NCBI GenBank assembly: GCA_020633195.1
Contig: JACKEC010000023.1
Coordinates: forward strand, 124,001-188,000
DNA: 64,000 bases
Direction of reading: 5' to 3'
Origin: Sandaracinaceae bacterium
GTDB lineage: Bacteria; Myxococcota_A; Polyangia; Polyangiales; Sandaracinaceae
Shown: piece by piece, positions 49,044 through 56,925 of the stretch
Layout of the letters: each line of letters opens with the position of its first letter
Numbering within the stretch: the stretch's first letter is position 1
The notes under the pieces: model-generated
What the model was told of the DNA's origin: nothing
The model's input: the letters and a program-made list of their open reading frames with translations, nothing else
The model's database searches: none
Position numbers and translations under genes: made by a program

Positions 49044-50089
49044 CGACTTTGGTTCTGGTGGTTGGGGCGGGCTGCGCTACCGAGGCGCCCACCACCTCGT
49101 GCGACGCGTTCGCGGAGTCGGGGCCGTACGTGGCGGGGGTGCGCACGCTCGACGTGGACGGGGTGCTCGTCGAGGTCTGGTACCCGGCCGACGCCTCGGC
49201 GGCGGGGACGCCGGTCGAGACCTACGACATGCGGGACGCGCTGCCCGAGGCGATGCGGGACCAGATCCCTGCCGACGCGCCGACGCAGTTCACGACGCTC
49301 GCCCACCGGGACGCGCCCAACGCGGACGGAGTCTTCCCCCTCGTCTTCTTCAGCCACGGGCTCGGCGGCTTCCGGCAGCAGTCCAGCTTCCTCACCGCGC
49401 ACCTCGCGACGTGGGGCTTCGTGGTCGCCGCGCCGGAGCACGCCGAGCGGAACCTGGCCGCGGTGCTGGCCAACGAAAGCCTCTCCGACGAGGCCATCCC
49501 GCAGATCCAGGCGGCCCTCGAGGCGCTCCGCTCCGACCCCCACGTGGACGCGTCTCGCGTCGCGGTGATGGGCCACAGCGCGGGCGGCGGCGCGGTCGCG
49601 GCGCTCGTCGACGACGAGGCGTTCGGCGCCCGGACGTGGATCTCGCTCGCCTCCATCGCGGCGCCCCGCCGCGCGGTCCCCGGGCTGCTCATGGGGGGCG
49701 ACAACGACGCCATCGCCGTCCCCGAGACCGTCGCGCGGACCTTCGAGGACACGTTCGAGGACGGCGCGCACCCGGACAACCGCTACGTGTCCATCGCGCG
49801 CGCCGGCCACCTCGCCTTCAGCGACATCTGCCTGATCGGCCGCGAGCGCGGCGGCGTCCTGCAGATCGCTCAGGACTCCGGTCTCGAGATCAGCGACCTC
49901 GTCGTGACCCTCGCGACCGATGGCTGCGGCCCGGACGACCTCCCGGCCGAGGAAGCCTGGCCCGTGATCCGTCACTACACGACCGCGACGCTCCGCGCGC
50001 ACCTGCTCGACGCGCCCGCCGAGGGCCTCGATGCCGATGTCGGCGCCTGCTTCGAGGGTCTCGTCACCACCGATCGGAGCGCCCCATGA
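49025..50089 (+). CDS. Alpha/beta-hydrolase lipoprotein (PAF-AH/dienelactone-hydrolase-like)
   Basis: Protein of 354 aa from the ATG at 49025 (a GTG at 49004 would add seven residues). Lipoprotein signal LKVVLPTLVLVVGAGC. Hydrolase core: VEVWYPAD, FPLVFFSHGLGGFRQQSSFL, nucleophile SerG in VAVMGHSAGGGAVAALV (GHSAGG), and His in ARAGHLAFSD. The Lp-PLA2/dienelactone hydrolase-like family fits. It is probably an outer-membrane or periplasmic esterase or lipase. First gene of a five-gene chain, each overlapping the next by 4 bp except the last gap. Its start sits inside a palindrome. Confidence 0.87.
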   Translation: MLKVVLPTLVLVVGAGCATEAPTTSCDAFAESGPYVAGVRTLDVDGVLVEVWYPADASAAGTPVETYDMRDALPEAMRDQIPADAPTQFTTLAHRDAPNADGVFPLVFFSHGLGGFRQQSSFLTAHLATWGFVVAAPEHAERNLAAVLANESLSDEAIPQIQAALEALRSDPHVDASRVAVMGHSAGGGAVAALVDDEAFGARTWISLASIAAPRRAVPGLLMGGDNDAIAVPETVARTFEDTFEDGAHPDNRYVSIARAGHLAFSDICLIGRERGGVLQIAQDSGLEISDLVVTLATDGCGPDDLPAEEAWPVIRHYTTATLRAHLLDAPAEGLDADVGACFEGLVTTDRSAP

Positions 50090-50745
50090 AGATGTCCCTG
50101 TCCCTCTTCGCAGTTCTGCTCGTTGCCTGCAGCGGCTCCTCCGGCACGGACGCGGGCGCACCCCCGCCCAGCGGTCTCGACGCCGGTCCCACGGGAGCCG
50201 ACGCAGGCCCGCCGCTCCCCGGCGTCGACTCTGGTCCCATCCCCCAGATCGACGCCGGGGGGGCCGGCGGTTTCGACGCCGGCCCCGGCGGCTTCGACGC
50301 CGGACCCGGCATGACGGGCTCGGACGCGGGCCCCGGGACGAGCACCGCCGGCGGCGACCCTCGCCCCGGCTACGTGGGCTGCGGCGACACGAGCTGCATG
50401 GCGCCTCAGGTCTGCTGCGTCGGCCTGTCGGGCGCGATGTGCACGGCGGCGTCGGGCTGCAGCGGCGGCTTCAGCGCCGCGGGCACCTGCGACGGCCCCG
50501 AGGACTGCAGCGGCGGCTCCGAGGCGTGCTGCGTCCACTTCGGGATGTTCGACCCAATGAACGGCGCGTTCTGCCGCGCCGGCGGCTGCCCCTCCGGTGA
50601 CAACGAGCTTTGTCAGCGAGACTCGGACTGCGGCAGCGGGACGTGCGTCGCGTGCGTGCCGCCGACCGGCGGCGTGCTCGACGTGACCTACGGCATCTGC
50701 AGCGCCGACGGCCGCTGCCCGAGCCCCTACACGATGGCGCCATGA
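50086..50745 (+). CDS. Cys-rich lipoprotein with DAG linker
   Basis: Protein of 219 aa; ATG at 50086 overlaps the hydrolase stop by 4 bp (ATGA). Lipoprotein signal MKMSLSLFAVLLVAC, DAG/Pro linker with repeated FDAGPGGFDAGPG, then a Cys-rich part of about 110 residues (CGDTSCMAPQVCCVGLSGAMC, CDGPEDCSGGSEACCVHFG, CQRDSDCGSGTCVAC). The spacing resembles small disulfide-rich domains found repeatedly in Myxococcota lipoproteins. No catalytic motif. Confidence 0.82.
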   Translation: MKMSLSLFAVLLVACSGSSGTDAGAPPPSGLDAGPTGADAGPPLPGVDSGPIPQIDAGGAGGFDAGPGGFDAGPGMTGSDAGPGTSTAGGDPRPGYVGCGDTSCMAPQVCCVGLSGAMCTAASGCSGGFSAAGTCDGPEDCSGGSEACCVHFGMFDPMNGAFCRAGGCPSGDNELCQRDSDCGSGTCVACVPPTGGVLDVTYGICSADGRCPSPYTMAP

Positions 50746-51236
50746 CGCGGCGCCTCACCGCGCTCGTCGGTGTCCTCGCGCTCGGCTGCGCGACGCCCGC
50801 CGAGGCCGGCGCGCCGGTCCTGCCGGGGCGAGGCATCGGCGCCGTCCGCCTCGAGATGACCCTCTCCGACGTGCGAGCCGCGCTCGGCGAGCCGCGCGGC
50901 GCGCTGGTCACCAACCGCATCGGCTTCGCCCGCTTCGACGGAGAGCTCGAGATCGTGTTCACGTCGCCCGAGGCCGACACGTTGACCGACGACGCCATCG
51001 TCGTGGGCATCGGCGCCTCCGAGGGCGCCGACCTCGCCGGCGCGGTCGTGCCGGGCGCCTCCCGCGCCGACATCGAGGCCGCGATGGGCCCTGCGCCGGA
51101 CGTGATCGAGAGCCTCGAGTTCTACCCCGAGGGCCTGAGCCTCGAGTACGACGGCGACGTCGTCCTGCGGGTCGGCGTCATCGCGCCCTACGAGCGCTTC
51201 GCCGAGGTCCCCGCGATGACAGGGGCGACCCGATGA
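50742..51236 (+). CDS. Small secreted or lipoprotein, unknown
   Basis: Protein of 164 aa; ATG at 50742 overlaps the previous stop by 4 bp. N-terminal signal (LTALVGVLALGCATPAEAGA; lipobox-like LALGC). The rest (GIGAVRLEMTLSDVRAALGEPRGALVTNRIGFARFDGELEIVF; AVVPGASRADIEAAMGPAPDVIESLEFYPEGLSLEYDGDVVLRVGV) is two copies of a small alpha/beta unit in which a G..A.LG.P segment precedes beta strands, resembling BLIP/SmpA-type outer-membrane lipoproteins. Next gene overlaps again. Confidence 0.72.
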   Translation: MTRRLTALVGVLALGCATPAEAGAPVLPGRGIGAVRLEMTLSDVRAALGEPRGALVTNRIGFARFDGELEIVFTSPEADTLTDDAIVVGIGASEGADLAGAVVPGASRADIEAAMGPAPDVIESLEFYPEGLSLEYDGDVVLRVGVIAPYERFAEVPAMTGATR

Positions 51237-52285
51237 GGCGCGCGCTCGTCCTGGCGCTGCTCCTGCTCCCCGCGGTCGGCGCGCGCGCCGACGTCGACGT
51301 GGACGGCACGCGCGTCGAGGTCATCGACCCACACCTCCACCCGGGCACGTTCGGCCGCATCGCGGAGCGAGGCCGCGGCTTCATCGTCGACGGGCTGCCG
51401 CCGTTCGCGCGCCTCTACGCCCCGGCGCTCATCGATCGGCTCCTCGATCCGTGGGCTCCCCACATCGGCATCCGCGCGCAGGCCGACTGGGCGGGCATCG
51501 ACCAGGTCTTGCTGCTCGCCGTCTACACCCCGCAGACCACCGGCTTCTTCGAGAACGCGGCGCTCGACGAGCGACTCGCCGCGCCACGGAACGCCGACGG
51601 ATGGGCGCGCGGCCTCGCGAGCGTGCGCTTCGACGTGTGGAGCCCCGAGAACCTCGAGCACCTCGAGTCCTGGCTCGAGGCCCACCCGGAGCGCTTCGCA
51701 GGCATCAAGCTCGCGCACGCGCACCAGGCCGTCACGTTCGACGACCCCGAGTACCTCGGCGTGTACGACGTCGCGGCGCGGCAGGGCGTCCCGGTGCTCC
51801 TGCACACGGGCTTCTCCCCGTTCCCCGGCTCGCAGACCGACCCCGCCTACTACGACCCGAGCGGCCTCGCGGCCGTGATCGAGGCGTACGACGGAGCGCA
51901 CGGTATGGGACGCGTCGACTTCGTCCTCAGCCACGTCGGGCAGGGCGACGCCCGAGCCGTGGCCCACGCCATCGAGCTCGCCGCGGCGCACGACAACGTC
52001 TGGCTCGAGCTCAGCGCGCTCGGCCGGCCGACCCTGATCGACGCGTCCGGCGAGCCCGCGACGTCGAGCGAGCCGCAGTACCCGTACGTGCTCGAGCAGG
52101 TGCTCGCGCGCGACCTCGTCGACAGGACGATGTTCGCGACCGACGGACCGCAGTTCAGCGGGATGATGCGCCGCTACGTGCAGACGATCCTCGGGGGCCT
52201 GCGGGACGCCGGGTACACGGTCGAGCAGATCGCGGCGGTGATGGGCGGCAACGCGCGCGCCCTCTTCTTCGAGCGGCGGCCGTGA
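51233..52285 (+). CDS. Secreted amidohydrolase (metal-dependent, family 2)
   Basis: Protein of 350 aa; ATG at 51233 overlaps the previous stop by 4 bp. Signal peptide ALVLALLLLPAVGARA. Metal-site residues of the amidohydrolase-2 (TIM-barrel) family are visible: EVIDPHLHPGTF (HxH), FAGIKLAHAHQAV, VLLHTGFS, FVLSHVGQGD and FATDGPQFSG. Such enzymes hydrolyse or decarboxylate ring or amide substrates and are usually cytosolic; an exported one is uncommon. Co-operonic with an esterase, so an envelope degradation step is plausible. Confidence 0.86.
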   Translation: MRRALVLALLLLPAVGARADVDVDGTRVEVIDPHLHPGTFGRIAERGRGFIVDGLPPFARLYAPALIDRLLDPWAPHIGIRAQADWAGIDQVLLLAVYTPQTTGFFENAALDERLAAPRNADGWARGLASVRFDVWSPENLEHLESWLEAHPERFAGIKLAHAHQAVTFDDPEYLGVYDVAARQGVPVLLHTGFSPFPGSQTDPAYYDPSGLAAVIEAYDGAHGMGRVDFVLSHVGQGDARAVAHAIELAAAHDNVWLELSALGRPTLIDASGEPATSSEPQYPYVLEQVLARDLVDRTMFATDGPQFSGMMRRYVQTILGGLRDAGYTVEQIAAVMGGNARALFFERRP

Positions 52286-52308
52286 ACCTCGCGGCGCAGG
52301 AGGACGAT

Positions 52309-52728
52309 GTGGAGCACGGGCGTTGGCTGCTCATGGTGGCGGCGTGGATGGCGGGCTGTGACGGCTCGGCGATGATGGACCCCGACGCGGGAGCGGAGTC
52401 GACGCGCGCGTCGATCCAGGGCGAGGTGACCTACTCGGGCTCGGCCGACGGCTCGCTCCTCATCGGGGTGTTCCCATGGGACGAGGCGCATCCGTCCCAG
52501 CCGATGGGGCCGCCCGCGGACTTCGTGCCTGTCGACACCCCGACCTGGCCGCAGCCCTTCGAGCTGCGCTCGATCCGACCCGGCGCGTACTTCGTCGGGG
52601 CCGTGCTCGACGTCGGTCGGGACAGCCCGACGATCCCGGGGGCCGAGGACCTCGCGGTGTATGGAGATCGCCTCGAGCTGGTCGCAGGAGACGACCTCGT
52701 GATCGACCTCGCGCTCCCGAGCGAATGA
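52309..52728 (+). CDS. Small lipoprotein with beta-sandwich-like domain
   Basis: Protein of 139 aa. The GTG at 52309 has AGGAGG 5 nt upstream (52298-52303) and begins a lipoprotein signal (RWLLMVAAWMAGC); an alternative GTG at 52282 overlaps the previous stop by 4 bp. Short DAG-like linker, then IQGEVTYSGSADGSLLIGVFPWDE and PFELRSIRPGAYFVGAVLDV (partly quoted), a carboxypeptidase-regulatory/transthyretin-like sandwich. Last gene of the envelope operon. Function unknown. Confidence 0.75.
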   Translation: MEHGRWLLMVAAWMAGCDGSAMMDPDAGAESTRASIQGEVTYSGSADGSLLIGVFPWDEAHPSQPMGPPADFVPVDTPTWPQPFELRSIRPGAYFVGAVLDVGRDSPTIPGAEDLAVYGDRLELVAGDDLVIDLALPSE

Positions 52729-52730
52729 CG

Positions 52731-52736
52731 TACGCT
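52731..52736 (+). promoter_or_regulatory. Putative -10 (TACGCT) of the MerR regulator
   Basis: TACGCT ends 9 nt before the ATG at 52746, just after the preceding stop at 52728. Confidence 0.45.
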
Positions 52737-52745
52737 GCCCACTCG

Positions 52746-53507
52746 ATGGGTGACCTCGACGAGCTCGTCAAGGTGTCCGTGCTCGCGAAGATGAGCGGGG
52801 TCCCGGCCGCGACGATCAAGCACTACGTGCGCGAGGGCCTGCTCCCGGAGCCGGTCCGCACCAGCCGGAACATGGCCTACTACGACCCCGGCCTGGTCGA
52901 CAGGATCCAGCGCATCAAGGAGCTGCAGCGCACGCGCTTCCTGCCGCTCAAGGTCATCAAGGCGGTCCTCGACGAGTCGGAGCTCGACAACCAGGACGAG
53001 ACCGTCGCGGCGACCATCGCGCGCGTCCTCGATCAGACCGAGGGAGAGGAGCGCACCAAGGCCGAGCTCCTCGCCTCGGGGGTGGTCCCCGCGCAGCTCG
53101 AGATGCTCCTGCAGCTCGGCGTGGTGCGGCCCGTCCCGGATCGCGAGGAGGAGACCTACAAGGGCGACGACGTGGAGATCCTCCGCGTCCTCGGCGCCGC
53201 GCGGAAGGCCGGGCTGACCGAGGGGATGCTCCCCGTCGAGATCCTCGCGGACTACGCGCGCGCCCTGTCCAAGCTCGTCGAGGTGGAGCTGTCGCTCTTC
53301 CGCGACGGCGTGCTGCCGGACGTGAGCGCGGATCGACTGCCCGCGCTCACCGAGTCGGCGGTGACGCTGAGCGAGCGCCTCGTGGTGCTCATGCGCCGCA
53401 AGATGCTCCTCCCCACGCTCCGCGCACTGGCCGAGCGCCCGCGCAGCCGGCCCCCCGCGGCCGACGACGACGCGGACTCGGACGAAGACGAGGGCTCGGA
53501 CGAGTGA
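52746..53507 (+). CDS. MerR-family transcriptional regulator
   Basis: Protein of 253 aa. N-terminal winged helix of the MerR type: VSVLAKMSGVPAATIKHYVREGLLPEPVRTSRNMAYYDPGLVDRI, then a KELQRTRFLPLKVIKAVLDE coiled helix (both quoted in part). The C-terminal half is long (about 165 residues) for MerR, with two more helical segments and an Asp-rich acidic tail, so it has a special effector or dimer region without the Cys metal site. An ATG at 52725 is also possible but the preceding gene ends at 52728. Targets unknown. Confidence 0.9.
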   Translation: MGDLDELVKVSVLAKMSGVPAATIKHYVREGLLPEPVRTSRNMAYYDPGLVDRIQRIKELQRTRFLPLKVIKAVLDESELDNQDETVAATIARVLDQTEGEERTKAELLASGVVPAQLEMLLQLGVVRPVPDREEETYKGDDVEILRVLGAARKAGLTEGMLPVEILADYARALSKLVEVELSLFRDGVLPDVSADRLPALTESAVTLSERLVVLMRRKMLLPTLRALAERPRSRPPAADDDADSDEDEGSDE

Positions 53508-53510
53508 TCC

Positions 53511-54125
53511 TCAGCGCCACTCGGCGCTGAAGAGCTGCGCGCCCGACGAGGGCAGCGGCGTCACGGAGAACGACGCCGCGTCCTCGGTCAGCACCAGCAG
53601 CACGCCGACGGTCACCGCCGCGCCGAGGAGCCCGATCCCCCCGACGAGCCCTCCCGCGAGCGCGCCGTCGTCCAACGCGAGCGCCAGCGTGGCGGCGATG
53701 ATCGAGAGCCCGACGGCGCCGCCGCCGACGAGCGTGAGCACGCCCGCGAGGCGCAACAGATCGCGGTCGTCCCAGTCGATCCGGACGCCCGTGGGGCCGT
53801 CGACCCCGAGCGGCGCGTCGAAGCGATGCAGGTGGTCGCGCCGCCGGACCGCGAGCCCGAGGTGGGTCTGCGGCAGGTCCACGTCGCAGGGCGCCACGCA
53901 CAGCTCCGAGTAGCGCCCCGGCGGCGCGGCGCGCACGGCGATCGCGCCGCCGCTGTCGTCGAGCACGGGGTCTTGCATGTAGAGCACCTGCAGGTCGGGC
54001 ACGTTGGCGCGGAAGCGCACCGTCGCCGGCGCGAGGTCCACCGGCGCCGGCGGGTCCGGCACCTCCTGCGCCGCGGCGGGCGCGGCGGCTAGCAGCAGCG
54101 CCAGCGTCGACGCCGCGAGCCTCAT
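53511..54125 (-). CDS. Secreted/membrane protein with two hydrophobic helices
   Basis: Protein of 204 aa; ATG at 54125 overlaps the exchanger stop by 4 bp. Signal peptide (STLALLLAAAPAAAQ). A beta-rich periplasmic part has FRANVPDLQVLYMQDPVL and a Cys pair ELCVAPCDVDLPQTHLGL; C-terminal hydrophobic stretches (LTLVGGGAVGLSIIAATLALAL; LAGGLVGGIGLLGAAVTVGVLLVL, quoted in part) act as a membrane hairpin. No family known. Convergent with the MerR gene 3 bp away. Confidence 0.7.
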   Translation of the reverse strand: MRLAASTLALLLAAAPAAAQEVPDPPAPVDLAPATVRFRANVPDLQVLYMQDPVLDDSGGAIAVRAAPPGRYSELCVAPCDVDLPQTHLGLAVRRRDHLHRFDAPLGVDGPTGVRIDWDDRDLLRLAGVLTLVGGGAVGLSIIAATLALALDDGALAGGLVGGIGLLGAAVTVGVLLVLTEDAASFSVTPLPSSGAQLFSAEWR

Positions 54126-55300
54126 CCGTGCATCGCGAGGAAGTAGATGGTCAGCCCGAAGACCGCGACCATCCCGGCGGTCTCGACCCAGTTGACCTTC
54201 CCGTCGTCCTGCACGCTCTTCCACAAGAGCAGCATCGGCGGGAACGCGAGGAGGACCACGCTGGTCGTCTCGCGATCGATCGCGAGCACGCCGCCGGCGG
54301 ACGGGATGACCCCCGTCTGCGCGAGGATCGCCATCAGGATCATCACCGACGGCAGCACCACGAACGGCACCTGCGTGATCGAGCCCGACACGTTCGCGAG
54401 GGCGATGTCGTACATCTTCTTCGCGTGCGCGGTGGCGATCATCACGTACGCGCCGGCGCCCGCGAAGAGGCTCAGGAGGATCGCGCTGACCATCTCGGGG
54501 TAGCCGGCCGCCTCGAGGCCGCTGCACAGCGTGTCGGCGAAGTCGCCGACCGCGTGGCCGCCGAGCAGCGAGGTCACCGCGCCGAGCAGGCCGTAGCCCG
54601 CGATGACGCCCCATCCCGGCGGGTCCTTCTTCGGGGGGTCGTCCGCGTGGGGGACCTCCTCCTCCGAGATCGCGGTCGGCTTGGAGAAGCGCTTGATCAT
54701 CTGCGAGGTCGCGACGACCTGGACCAGGAGCAAGCAAACGCCGATGACGTAGAGATCGACGACGCCGAAGGCCTCGCCCTCGTGCTCGCCGGTCTGGAAC
54801 AGCATCATCAGGACCATGAGGAAGCCGGTCGCGAGGAAGACCCCGCCGCCGGCCGCATACAGATCCGTGCTCACCTTGATCAGCGGCTCGGGGAGGCGCG
54901 CGCCGCCGCCCGCGTCGCGCGGGAGCAGGCCGCTGTAGACGCCGAACATGAGCGCGTTGACGTGGAGCGTGAGGGCGACCACCACGAACGCGATCCGAGG
55001 GGCGGCGGCCACCACGAACCCGAGCATGACGATCTCGGGGATGTTGCTCGCGAGGCCCGCGATCGTGCCGGCGACGAACTGGTTCCAGTCCAGGCGCTCG
55101 CCCACGCCCTCGACGCACTTGATCATCGCCTCGCAGCTGCCGAACACGACGCCGAGGCCGCCGACGGCGAGCAGCGCCGCGATCACCCAGCTCGGGCCGA
55201 CGTGCGCGTGCTCGAGCCCGTAGCCCGCGCCGCACAGCACCACGCCCACGACGAGGACGACGATCCACGTCTTGCTGTCTCCGCCACCACCACCGGACAT
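54122..55300 (-). CDS. Sodium/calcium exchanger (CaCA superfamily)
   Basis: Protein of 392 aa with about ten transmembrane helices. Alpha-repeat 1 is visible in FVAGTIAGLASNIPEIVMLGF and alpha-repeat 2 in IALANVSGSITQVPFVVLPSVMI, the signature segments of the CaCA cation exchangers (Ca2+/Na+ or Ca2+/H+). A cytosolic loop with PHADDPPKKDPPGW lies in the middle. It exports calcium or another cation. TAGGGT ends 6 nt before the ATG at 55300 and CTGACC lies 18 nt further upstream as a possible -35. First gene of a two-gene unit. Confidence 0.85.
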   Translation of the reverse strand: MSGGGGGDSKTWIVVLVVGVVLCGAGYGLEHAHVGPSWVIAALLAVGGLGVVFGSCEAMIKCVEGVGERLDWNQFVAGTIAGLASNIPEIVMLGFVVAAAPRIAFVVVALTLHVNALMFGVYSGLLPRDAGGGARLPEPLIKVSTDLYAAGGGVFLATGFLMVLMMLFQTGEHEGEAFGVVDLYVIGVCLLLVQVVATSQMIKRFSKPTAISEEEVPHADDPPKKDPPGWGVIAGYGLLGAVTSLLGGHAVGDFADTLCSGLEAAGYPEMVSAILLSLFAGAGAYVMIATAHAKKMYDIALANVSGSITQVPFVVLPSVMILMAILAQTGVIPSAGGVLAIDRETTSVVLLAFPPMLLLWKSVQDDGKVNWVETAGMVAVFGLTIYFLAMHG

Positions 55301-55306
55301 CCGCGG

Positions 55307-55312
55307 ACCCTA
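55307..55312 (-). promoter_or_regulatory. Putative -10 (TAGGGT) with -35-like CTGACC
   Basis: On the minus strand TAGGGT ends 6 nt before the ATG at 55300. CTGACC at 55331-55336 is 18 bp upstream and resembles TTGACA. No Shine-Dalgarno in between. Confidence 0.6.
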
Positions 55313-55342
55313 CTTCATCGGCCCGGGGTTGGTCAGCGGTGA

Positions 55343-56092
55343 TCACCTCGCGGGCGTGGGCGCCTCGGCCGGGAGCGCACCGTGCAGCGCCTCGTAGCGG
55401 CGCACGATCTCTTGCACCCGCTGCTGGATCTCCGCCTGGTGCGTGCGGATGTCGTACTCGGCCCGCACCGCGGCGGTCTCGTACGAGTCGTAGATCCCGA
55501 GCGTGCCGCCCACGACCAGGGTCAACAGGTGGTTGTCGCCGGTGGCGCGCCGGACGCCGTCCGCGATGGTCATGGCGGCCTGGACGTGTGCGAACGCCAG
55601 CCCGAGGTCGCGCTCGATCACCGGCGTGTTCGGGCGCTCCGGCGTCGGCCCGAGGCCGCGGTGCTCGAGCTGCCCGAGCTTCGCGAGCGCGAGCGGGTCG
55701 GCGAGGTCGAGGGCGCCGAGGCGGATGTAGCGCACGAACGTCGGGTCGTCGTTGGTCTGCGCCGCCTCCATCGCCAGCCGGTACAGCCCCGCGGCCGCGT
55801 CGAGCAGCGAGCGCTGCGGCGAGCAGGCGCGGGCGCGGCTCTCGTCGGCCTCCATCTCGCGGTACTCCTGCCACGCCGCGCGCCGCTCGCCCGGCTGGCT
55901 CGCCGGCCGCGTCACGGGGCCGCCGCAGAGCTCGGTCCAGAACGCGGTGTCGTAGGTCACGGCGGCGGCCGGCGCGGGTGCCTCGGGCGCAGGTGCGTCG
56001 TCGCTCTCTCCCGAAGCGCCGCAAGCGAGCGCGGGACCGAGCACGAGCGCGAGCGCGACCGCGGTCGCGAGTGGACGACGATGAGCCGGCAT
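55343..56092 (-). CDS. Lipoprotein of unknown function
   Basis: Protein of 249 aa. Lipoprotein signal TAVALALVLGPALAC, short Pro/Ala linker, then a helical domain with ELCGGPVTRP, CSPQRSLLDAAAGLYRLAMEAA, LGALDLADPLALAKLGQLEHRGLG and VERDLGLAFAHVQAAMTIAD-type segments (one residue changed from what is quoted). The two Cys (ELCGG; ACSPQ) may pair. No family recognised. Its TAGGCT box lies between the ATG and the upstream stop at 56115. Confidence 0.7.
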   Translation of the reverse strand: MPAHRRPLATAVALALVLGPALACGASGESDDAPAPEAPAPAAAVTYDTAFWTELCGGPVTRPASQPGERRAAWQEYREMEADESRARACSPQRSLLDAAAGLYRLAMEAAQTNDDPTFVRYIRLGALDLADPLALAKLGQLEHRGLGPTPERPNTPVIERDLGLAFAHVQAAMTIADGVRRATGDNHLLTLVVGGTLGIYDSYETAAVRAEYDIRTHQAEIQQRVQEIVRRYEALHGALPAEAPTPAR

Positions 56093-56099
56093 CGCGCGA

Positions 56100-56105
56100 A
56101 GCCTA
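56100..56105 (-). promoter_or_regulatory. Putative -10 (TAGGCT), leaderless start
   Basis: On the minus strand TAGGCT ends 7 nt before the ATG at 56092. Confidence 0.55.
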
Positions 56106-56114
56106 CCGCAAGCC

Positions 56115-56918
56115 TCACGGCGCGTGAGCGAGGGCCCAGAGCGCGACGCCGGTCGGGTGGGGGTGACACGGGAGCTCGGGGCCGAGCGGGAAGCAGCCCT
56201 GCGCGTCTTGGCTGTCGAGCAAGGACTCGAGCCAAGCGGGCTCCATCGCGCTCGCGAACCCCAGGTGCCCGAGCATCGCGAGCCGCTCGTAGAAGAGGTC
56301 CGAAGGGACCGGGTCCGCCCGTATCTCGGCCACGAGGTTCACCGCGAAGGTCTTCCGGCGCGCTTCGACGTCGAGGTCGAGGTCGCAGCCGACCCAACGC
56401 GCGAACAGGAGGGTGACGGCCTGATGGGTCAGGACGTAGCCCCAGCGGTCGTCGAGCTCGAGGTAGTCGATGCAAGGCGCGGTGACGGCGCACGCCAGCA
56501 CCTCCTCGAGACAGATCCCGACGCGACCGTCCTCGAGCACGTCGGCGGGGTCGGGGGTCGTCGCGCTCGGGACGAGGCCGTCGAGGGTGCCGGCGTCGAA
56601 GGCGGGGTGATCGATGTCGAGGAGGAACCCGTACCGCTCGAGGTCGCTCGGCCGCGGGCTGTCGCGCCTCGCCTCCGCCACTTCGAGGGCGCGCGCGTCG
56701 TCCCGGACCGCCCCGAAGATCTGCATCGCGATCACCACGTCGACGCCCATCTCGGCGTCGGTCACCTCGAGGTAGTCGAGCGCGCGGTGGGCCGCTGGCC
56801 CGACGCGATCGGCGCGCGCGGGCTCTCCCCCGACGGGCTCGAAGACCCCGGCCGTCTCCATCGCGCAGCCTCCGCAGAGCACGAAGGCGAGCGCGACGGC
56901 GGCGGCGCGCGGAGGCAC
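56115..56918 (-). CDS. Lipoprotein, helical, terpene-cyclase-like repeats
   Basis: Protein of 267 aa from the GTG at 56918. Lipoprotein signal ending FVLCGGC. The mature part is helical (HRALDYLEVTDAEMGVDVVIAMQIFG; RKTFAVNLVAEIRADPVPSDLFYERLAMLGHLGFAS) and ends DAQGCFPLGPELPCHPHPTGVALWAL. The last part resembles the (alpha/alpha)6-toroid repeats of prenyltransferase/squalene-cyclase-like proteins, but no DXDD or other catalytic motif is seen. It starts 7 bp after the Cys-repeat gene and is probably co-transcribed with it. Confidence 0.72.
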   Translation of the reverse strand: MPPRAAAVALAFVLCGGCAMETAGVFEPVGGEPARADRVGPAAHRALDYLEVTDAEMGVDVVIAMQIFGAVRDDARALEVAEARRDSPRPSDLERYGFLLDIDHPAFDAGTLDGLVPSATTPDPADVLEDGRVGICLEEVLACAVTAPCIDYLELDDRWGYVLTHQAVTLLFARWVGCDLDLDVEARRKTFAVNLVAEIRADPVPSDLFYERLAMLGHLGFASAMEPAWLESLLDSQDAQGCFPLGPELPCHPHPTGVALWALAHAP

Positions 56919-56925
56919 GCGAGCC

